From Chlorocebus sabaeus (lineage: Eukaryota; Chordata; Mammalia; Primates; Cercopithecidae): DNA of 64,000 bases. Of the stretch, positions 56,755-64,000 are shown one piece after another. Position numbers and translations under genes: made by a program. Position 1 is the first letter of the stretch. Every line of letters begins with the position of its first letter. Where the stretch lies: contig NC_132915.1 in assembly GCF_047675955.1 (NCBI RefSeq), forward strand, positions 13,511,766-13,575,765. Direction: 5' to 3'. The notes under the pieces are model-generated. The model saw nothing but the letters and a program-made list of their open reading frames with translations. It searched no databases and was not told the origin of the DNA.

Positions 56755-57545
56755 AATGTCATAATTTTGATGCTACTGTGTTACTTTTACTCAATTTCTG
56801 ATTATTCATTTCTAGGAAAAAAGTACAATTGATTTTTGTATATTGACCCCATATCTTGAAATCTTGCTAAATTCACACATTGTTTAGTCGTTTTTTTTGA
56901 AGAATAGGATCTTCTTCATATTCATCATCTTCAAATAAAGACAGTTTGACTTCTTCCTTTCCAATATATATGACTTTCACTTCTTTTTCTAGGATTTTTA
57001 CACTGGCTAGACCTCCAGTACCATGTCAAATAGAAATGGTGACTGCCATACCTAAGAGAAAGCAGTCTTTCACTCTTAAATATGATGTTCATTTCACTAT
57101 TCAGTATGATGTTTGTTAAGTACGATGTACAGGAAAAGCGTTAGTTAAAAGCTAGTCCTGGAAAAGCTTGTTTCTTTGCTCTGTAACTACAGGTTCTCAC
57201 GGGAGCGTGGACCCTATGCACGTTGATGATAGTAGGGTGAAAACTCACTCATCTAAGAGGGAGTAGGCTTTTGTATATGCACATTATCAGGGTGAGGAAA
57301 CTATTGTATTCTTAATTTCTTGAGACTTTTTTTTCATGAATGGGTGTTAAATTTTGTCAAGTTTTTTTCCTGCATCAATTATGATACAATATGACAAGTT
57401 ATATTGTTTCATTTCCAAAATTTAAACCAACCTTATATTCCTGGGATAAATTCACTTAATCATAAGGCATTATCCTTTTCATACATAGGGGGATTAGTCT
57501 TGCCAATATTGTGAAGATTTCTCCATCTATGTTCATAGAGGAGAA
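56755..57545 (-). mobile_element. Old L1 ORF2 fragment, antisense, with a foreign insert
   Basis: Reads 'gaccccatatcttgaaatct', 'ttgctaaattcacacattgt' and 'tagacctccagtaccatgtc' on the left, and 'atgaatgggtgttaaatttt' to 'cattatccttttcatacata' on the right, in reverse ORF2 order. About 57130-57270 is not L1. The frame is broken throughout. Confidence 0.85.
57130..57195 (+). repeat. 66-bp duplicate of 59803-59868 inside L1
   Basis: Identical to 59803-59868 except two bases near the left end. It lies within L1 sequence, so it is the inserted copy. Another roughly 75 bases of unknown origin (57196-57270) follow before L1 resumes. Confidence 0.95.
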
Positions 57546-57662
57546 AATGTGTTTTTATTTTCCAATGTTTTAGAGTTTGCATTTTTTCTAGCCCTAAGGT
57601 ATTACAGGATAGAGAGCAAATTGCCCAAGATCAAATTGCATTTTCTCTGTCAATATCATCAT

Positions 57663-58073
57663 TGCATTAGTCTGTTCTCGAACTGCTATAAAGATATACC
57701 TGAGACTGGCTAATTTATAAAGAAAAGAGGTTTAATTGACTCATGGTTCCGCAGGCTGTACAAGTATGATGCTGGCCATCTGCTCGGCTTCTGGGGAGGC
57801 CTCAGAAAACTTACAATCATGGCAGAAGGGGAAGGGGAAGCAGGCTCATCTTACATGTCTGGAGCAGAAGGAGGAAAGTGGGGGAGGTGCTGCACACTTT
57901 TAAACAACCAGATTTTGTAAGAACTCGCTCACTATACAATACTGAGGGGATGGTGCTAAACCATTTATGAGAACTCCACTCCCACGATCCCAGTCACCTC
58001 CTACAAACCCCTCCTCCAACACTGGGAATTACAATTGAATATGAGATTTCAATTTCAATGAGATATGGTTTGG
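57663..58073 (-). repeat. MST/THE1-type solo LTR, antisense, with inverted end
   Basis: Starts 'tgcattagtctgttctcgaa' and follows the reversed LTR to 'gaatatgagattt' (58037-58049). Instead of the usual 'ccaaaccatatca' ending it has 'gagatatggtttggacaca', the same end in reverse orientation. Confidence 0.88.
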
Positions 58074-58155
58074 ACACATTTTCTATGGTAAGTAGAAAAG
58101 TTAAATATACTAAGGGAAATACAAATAACAAATTAACATTTATGTTAAAATTTTT

Positions 58156-58443
58156 GGCCAGGCATGGTGGCTCACTCCTGTAATTCTAGCACTTTGGGAG
58201 GCTAAGGCGGGCAGATCACTTGAGGCTGGGAGTTTGAGACCAGCCTGGCCAACACGGTGAAACCCCGTATCTACTAAAAATACAAAATTAGCCAGGCGTG
58301 GTGGCACATGCTTGTAATCCCAGCTACTCAGGAGGCTGAAGCGTGAGAATTGCTTGAATCCAGGAGGTGAAGGTTGCAGTGAGCTGAGATCACGCCACTG
58401 CACTTCAGCCTGGGCCACATAGTAAGATTTGTCTAAAAAAAAT
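58156..58443 (+). mobile_element. Alu (AluS-type), first of a head-to-tail pair
   Basis: From 'ggccaggcatggtggctcac' to a short 'taaaaaaaatt' tail. The next Alu starts two bases later. Confidence 0.94.
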
Positions 58444-58444
58444 T

Positions 58445-58732
58445 GGCCGGGCATGGTGTCTCATGCCTGTAATCCCAACACCCTGGGAGGCCAAGGCAGG
58501 CGGATTACTTGTGGTCAGGAATTCAAGATCAGCCTGGCCAACATGGTGAAACCTCGTCTCTACTAAAAATACAAAAAATTAGCCGGGTGTGGTGGCAGGC
58601 GCCTGTAGTCCCAGCTACTCGGGAGGCTGAGGCAGAAGAATCGCTTGAACGCAGGAGGTGGAGGTTGCAGTGAGCCAAGATCATGCCCCTGCACTCCAGT
58701 GTGGGTGACAAGAGCAAAACTCCATCTCAAAA
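58445..58732 (+). mobile_element. Alu (AluS-type), second of a head-to-tail pair
   Basis: From 'ggccgggcatggtgtctcat' to 'catctcaaaaataaattta'. It shares orientation with the first and lies at its tail. Confidence 0.94.
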
Positions 58733-58784
58733 ATAAATTTATATCATAATTTAATAATGGTCATGATAACACTATGCAGCTTAG

Positions 58785-58935
58785 AAAGCAGTTTTGCATG
58801 CACTATCTTATTTGACTCTTATTATATGTTCTGTATTATTATTCCATTTTGCAAGTGAAGAAACTAAGACTAAGAGAGTTTTCAGATCTTTCTTAATGGC
58901 CACTCGGCTAATAAGAATCAGAGCACCCAATCTGG
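58785..58935 (+). repeat. MIR SINE
   Basis: Reads 'tgcactatcttatttgactc', 'ccattttgcaagtgaagaaa', 'ctaagactaagagagttt' and 'aatggccactcggctaataa', MIR core and tail. Confidence 0.8.
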
Positions 58936-59539
58936 GAACAGAAAATAATTTTTATATACATAGACAGAAATAATAAATTAAGAAATTTATAAATTCTCTA
59001 TATTTTAATTGCAAAGTCTGAATCTTGGTTTAAGTCACATTTTTATGGCTTGAAAACAAGTGTTTTCATATTTTAAAAAATAAACATTCACTGTGCTTTG
59101 CTTCCTGTGTAAGATGATGACATATTCAAATATGCTTAAGGAAATACAAATGCAATATTATTTTTGGCAGCCATTAATTGTTCTAATAAAGACAGAAGAA
59201 ATTAGTTCAAACAAAATAGGAGAGTCAGCAGTGCTTGAATCATTATGAATATTGTAATTAATCTTCTTCAATATATTCATTAACCCTAATTTGGTCTTTA
59301 GGACATAGCTCCACACAAACTGCTCTTTCTGGTCTTAAATTACATGTTCCCGATTCTCTGAGCCACTTGATCTCCAGAGTAAACAGCTGCTTATTTCTTT
59401 AGACTTTTCTTGGAAACTCCACTCAGACACTGACAGAGTCGTCTCCTTGTATGTTTGGAGCCAAACCACAGGCTACCAGAGCCCCTGTTTGCTCCCCCAG
59501 TCATTATTCCCAGACCCCACTCTAGAATTTCTCCAGGGG
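58936..59539. other. Unassigned low-copy sequence
   Basis: AT-rich with no recognised family or exon. Confidence 0.35.
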
Positions 59540-59722
59540 CCGTGGTTTTCAAACTTGCGTGTACGTCAGAGTCACTCAGTAAGGCCCACTAAAACACAGC
59601 TTGCTGGGCCCGACCCACAGAATTTCCAATTCAGGTCTGAGGTGGGGCCCGACAATCTGCATTTGACAAGTCCTCAGGTGGCTGTGACACTACTGGTCCC
59701 TGACCACACTTTGAGAGCCTCT
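59540..59722 (+). mobile_element. MER5A-type hAT element
   Basis: From 'ccgtggttttcaaacttgcg' through 'aaggcccactaaaacacagc', 'ttgctgggcccgacccacag' to 'cacactttgagagcctct', a near-complete MER5A. Confidence 0.85.
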
Positions 59723-59802
59723 CAACTAGATGGATGATTGGGCCTTTAATTTTCCAGGTTCCTTATTTTTCCCCAGCAGAACAGAAAAAATGGGGAAGTT
59801 TT

Positions 59803-59868
59803 CAGGAAAGGTGTTAGTTAAAAGCTAGTCCTGGAAAAGCTTGTTTCTTTGCTCTGTAACTACAGGTT
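59803..59868 (+). repeat. Likely source of the 66-bp copy at 57130
   Basis: The surrounding sequence is unique and uninterrupted, so this is likely the original location. It carries 'gttagttaaaagctagtcct' and 'ctgtaactacaggtt'. Confidence 0.85.
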
Positions 59869-59957
59869 TACAGCAGGGCCTTGCCTCTATGAATTTTATG
59901 TCTCTTTCATTTGAATATTTTAATGTGAAATCTCTTAAAGAGACAATATTAAGAATA

Positions 59958-60034
59958 TCTTTTTTTTTTTTTTTGGTTTGCCAAATGAAAGAATACACAC
60001 ACGTGCGCGCGCGCACACACACACACACACAAAC
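59958..60034. repeat. T-run and (CG/CA)n microsatellite
   Basis: T16 at about 59959-59974, then 'acacacacgtgcgcgcgcgc' and (AC)n at 59994-60032. The CG/CA part alternates purine and pyrimidine and is a classic Z-DNA-prone sequence. Confidence 0.93.
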
Positions 60035-63000
60035 ATAATATGTCGACAGTACTGATCTCTTAGAGGTAGAATTGTGAATAATGTATTTTTCTTTTTGTGT
60101 TCAGCATTTTTGGTCTTGTTAAAACAAATATAGTTCACCTATGTCATACAAATATGCAGCTGGTAAAAATCAAATGAGCAAATAGTTTTCCCAGGTATTT
60201 TAATAGAAGCATAATGAATAATCAAAATTTCTTCTCTCTTCTCTACAAGCTAAAGCATTTAAGAATGTATCTATTTTTTAACAAGATTTAAGACCTACCT
60301 TCTTCCTGACTCTCTACATTACAGTTCACACTTGGAGCCCATTAGTAAATCAAGAAGTAAAATGGCAAAGTCTGAGACCTCTTTGGTCCCCTCTCTGTAT
60401 CCAGACTAACGTGGCCTCCCCAGCTGATTACTCCCCCAACCATCTTTCCAGGCAATGCTGGTCCCTTCACCCCTTTTTCCCACACCTTCTCTTGGAACTA
60501 GAAGTGGTGGACAACTTGTGTGAGTGATGTCTTCGGAATCTGCTATGCACTGAGGAAGACCGTGGCCCTCCATTGAGCCCATTTTCATTCTCAATCTCAA
60601 AGAAAAGTTTATCCCATCCATTCATACATTTCCCCAAATTACTGTAAGAACAGACTAAGCTGTTCAAAAAATAACCAAGATAACCTCAGCTTATAAGTGA
60701 GAAAAAATGTTTTGTCTACTTATATTTTCATATGTACTGGGGAATATTTCATAATATGAAAAACAACAAAAGCTAATTTTTGCCACATTCTGCTTCCTTG
60801 TCTATACAAAACTATATTGGTTTTTCTTTTTTACGCCTACTAATTGTAAAGTCTTCTTTTTCTTTTTCTTCGGGGACTTTTAAAATTGCAAAACACGTTA
60901 TTGAGTTGAAAATTAAGGAAAGGTTTTGATATTTCACGTGCCATTATTTTTTCCTCCTGACCAATTCCCTGTAAAACTTCAAATAGCAAGGATGCTTTTT
61001 CTCTGGCCTAAATAAACATGTAGATCTGAACCGTGTAACAGCGGAAAAGTCACATCCTCTTTATTATTGTTAATTCATTGCCAAATTAAAATGCATACAG
61101 CCTCTTCTTCTTACCACACAAATTGTGCCTCAAACAAGATAATAATTCTATTTTGTTGAATAAAAACATCATTCAAATTAAGACAAGGTTTTTCTTAATG
61201 ACCTAAAATATGTGTTTTCTCTAAAAAGAGAAAGAAATTTAAAAGGCAATGACAACAAGATGTTTTTCCAGGAGATAGTAATTAGAAATGAATTAGAGCT
61301 TCCAAAAGAGTGAAAACAAGAAGGCCCCTGTTTACCTCTTACGTTAACTACAGCCCAGCTGATGAGCCTTCATTATTCGAGCGTCATCTCTCAACTGTAT
61401 ACTACAAATGAATGTTATTTGTAGCTTTAGCTCAACCGGGATTTGAGATATGTGAGTGGGTTGTTTTGGCTTTTATTTTTCGAATCTTAAGAGGGACAGT
61501 TTCATTCTATCTGAACCAATTTCAGCATTAAAAAAAAAAAAAAAAAAAAAAAAAGCAGCTCCACTCTGTATGCTCTCCTGTTGTCCCTTTTAAAGCTATT
61601 TTCATATTATTCCGAGAACTCTCAAGCAAACTCACTGAGACTCCAATGTCCATCTCTGTAATTTTGAACAGAACTCGTTCCTGGTAGCTTTTTACTCTGG
61701 GTATTGTAGTTCATCCAAATGGAGAAAGCAATTTACAGAAATAAACATGTATATACAAAGTCTGAGACAATAAGAGCACAACCTTCTGGAAGGTCCTGTT
61801 CCCTCTCTTATCCCTGAGGGATTTAGTCACTCCCTCAATACTCTCACATATTCTTTTGTAACCATCAGTCCAGCCAACCTCAATCATCCAACTCCAGCAA
61901 AGCAGCATGAAAAGAGATGAGGAGAGTTGAAAATCAGGAGATGTCATAATCCAACTGGGCTAACCTGGTAGAAAAAAAGGAAAAAGCAAGGCCCTCCTGG
62001 CTCCAACCCTGAAAACTCCTGCAGAGGCAGAAAAACTGAAAGCTATGTGCTGGAAAGAAGAAAAACATAAAAGTCAACCAAATGGAACAGAAGGTGCATA
62101 GCTGGGAAGCAGGGAACGGAAATGGCAACTTGAAGAGAACGATGGTTAGATAAGACCTTGGGGAGAGAAGTGTACAGGAAGGTTGGGAAATACAGTCCAT
62201 GAGGGAGGAGGGAAGCACAAACTAGACCAGCAAGGCAGCTGGGGGAATCCATTGAAAAGGCATAGTGCTCACCAGACATCCCCACTGGCACTCACTAATG
62301 CTTACTAGAGTGTCAGCTTATTGAGTTATATGTTTATTGTTTTTTTTCTAAGATGTAATACATTATAGGAAGTTGTCCTTCAACAGCCAGTTTGGAATAA
62401 TTTTAAGTATTCAATTATCTAGAAAATTCACTTTTCCATGACCCAATCCATCTATAATTAATTTTATAATTTCACTTTTTACAGTAGAAGTTCTCTTAAT
62501 ATAGTTTCAAGTCTGTGAATAACAAGGCCCTCCATTTTCTTAGAAAAACATCCTGACTGGTGCCCACAGCACACTGAATCTACGTGGCTCCAGCCAATTG
62601 AGTTTTACATTTACCAAGGATTGGACATATGGACCTATTTATGCCAGTACTATTGTAATTATGTAACCACATTTTAAAATATGTATAAACTCATGAAAAT
62701 TGGTGCAAAAGGAAAAAGTTCTCACACAAACTAAATTAGATGCCTTAAAAAAATTAAGCTGCTATTTTTTAAATTAGAAGAAGAATTCACAGGGATCTAG
62801 TAAGATTCTGCATTCAGTCTGTTTTCTTAGTGTCTTTAAACTCTCTATTGTAAAGAAACAAAGCCAGGAAATTATAGAAAATGTAGGGGAATTTCCAATC
62901 CACAGATCCAAATTCAAAGCAAAAGCCTTGGTCTTACATCAAAAGACTGGTAAATTGCCATTCATGTATGCATTTTATGTTAACCTATTTAAGGCAAGTA

Positions 63001-64000
63001 TAGATCATTCCATGACAGCCAAATTGAACCAGCTTTTTCCATTTATTGGTCCCAGTGGCTCAGAGAAAACAGCTTCCACTACATTTATTTTTAAACTCTG
63101 TGAATACACGTGTTCCCTCCACCCCACCAACAACTTTTAATCTTCAAACTGCACAATGGTGCTGGTAAACTTCTTCGTGTTTTATGCATAGAATGGAATT
63201 TTACTCGTCTGACCATGTGCTGGGGAATCTTTTTGTCCCTATGGTGAACTGTGTTCCTCTTTTGTCGACAGTCCTGAAAGTGGAGGTACGCCTGTGTTTT
63301 TTGCACAGGTGGGATTCCATTTTAACAATGGTTTGATGCTCTTCTGTCACCAAAGTCTGCTTATCTTGAGGCTGTCTTGGGGTAGAGATGGTGGCTCTCC
63401 TTTAGTTCTTGGGTTTTCTTTGCAGACATTTAGGTTAGAGGAAGGGAGGTGTGTGTGCCTCACTGCTACCCCGTGCCCAGGTTCCTCTCTCTCCTGAGTC
63501 CCTCTCAACATCACTTTGCCTTTAGAATCAACATCCTTTGCTTGGTTGGTTTGGTTTCTAAAGTGAACTTACAAGCTCGGCACAAATGTTCCAAGCTTCA
63601 ACCAAACCAGGCATGAAAAGGTTTGAAATGGTTCTTTTCCTGGCACGGTTCTTTTATTTTACCCCTGTCCATAAGTAAGTGAATAATGAACTTGGAAAAG
63701 ATGTAAATTGCTGTTGTGGGCGTTCTGTGGCAATTTTCATTCACTCAGAAGTGGGATTAAATAAAAGACCTTGAAAATATAATGCATTTCTCTTTATCTC
63801 GTGATGCAGTATAAAAAATATCTAAGAGAAGAAGGGCAGAAAACAAAGAAAACTACAGCCAATTATGTAAGAGCCACACTCTCCGTTAGGTAGAAGTCTG
63901 ACCACCAGAGTATTAAACGAAACTGCCAGGCAGTGGCTTCTCTTGTGAACTGGACACCAGTTAGATCATTTTTTAACAGCCTCTGCCTCTATATAAAATT
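60035..64000. other. Repeat-poor sequence; candidate conserved block 60830-61510
   Basis: No gene or clear repeat is recognised to the window end, apart from an A25-type run at about 61530-61553. Bases 60830-61510 are AT-rich with homeobox-like words ('tagtaattagaaatgaatta') and retained CpGs ('attattcgagcgtcatc'), so they may be a regulatory element. Short frames near 61934-62291 and 62928-63497 have no domain signal. Confidence 0.4.

Noticed and set aside
58104..59160. Similar 24-base words 'aaatatactaagggaaatac' and 'aaatatgcttaaggaaatac' about 1 kb apart
   Set aside because: The match is short, AT-rich and has three mismatches, with no extension on either side, so chance is likely.

Overview
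This window looks like primate, almost certainly human, genomic DNA. It holds about 18 Alu copies (one AluY-like, one AluJ-like, one monomeric), several L1 ages from very old to L1PA-like, THE1/MST/MLT LTRs of the ERVL-MaLR group, ERV1-class LTRs, Tigger and hAT-Charlie DNA transposon fossils, MIR and L2 relics and many microsatellites. I found no protein-coding exon, tRNA, rRNA or other functional RNA gene that I can support. The open frames present are short or come from repeats. The window reads as intergenic or deep intronic sequence. All calls were made by eye from remembered family consensus features, so subfamily names are approximate.

Layout. 1-4.2 kb: low-copy DNA with MIRs, a hAT fragment and an old LINE carrying an Alu. 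4.2-8.75 kb: an ERVL/MaLR-type LTR and internal region, an old sense L1 and a second MaLR tail, with three Alus. 8.75-12.5 kb: low-copy DNA with three Alus (two facing each other) and a MIR. 12.65-13.83 kb: an antisense MLT1 LTR split by an MST LTR, itself split by a 236-bp copy of sequence lying 1.37 kb upstream. 14.1-15.7 kb is repeat-poor; 15.72-17.29 kb is a CA-rich minisatellite with higher-order structure. 17.55-18.14 kb: a probable ERV1 LTR. 18.4-24.7 kb: antisense L1s with nested Alus and a Tigger fragment, then the 3' half of an MST/THE1 element. 24.7-30.2 kb: LINE and LTR fragments, including a GC-rich ERV1-class LTR. 30.2-30.6 kb: a purine-only GGAA/GAAA block. 31.4-32.8 kb: a repeat-free, CpG-retaining stretch that is a candidate regulatory element. 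32.85-36.37 kb: a nearly full-length Tigger1 carrying four later insertions.

36.5-46.2 kb: L1, Alu and LTR insertions. These include an Alu and an L1 that used the same target site, and a pair of inverted, circularly permuted duplicates around 41.5-43.9 kb. 46.2-52.9 kb: repeat-poor with MIRs, one AluY-like copy and an L2. 53.0-55.3 kb: a Tigger2-like element and a MER1-like element. 55.4-58.7 kb: a MIR split by an MST LTR, an antisense L1 holding a 66-bp copy of sequence from 2.7 kb downstream, an antisense THE1/MST LTR and a head-to-tail Alu pair. 58.8-64 kb: mostly low-copy AT-rich DNA with a second candidate conserved block near 61 kb.

No gene system operates here. The content of interest is insertion history (nesting, templated insertions, target-site reuse, a circular-permutation duplication), unstable tandem repeats, LTR promoter remnants and a few candidate noncoding elements that need comparative data.
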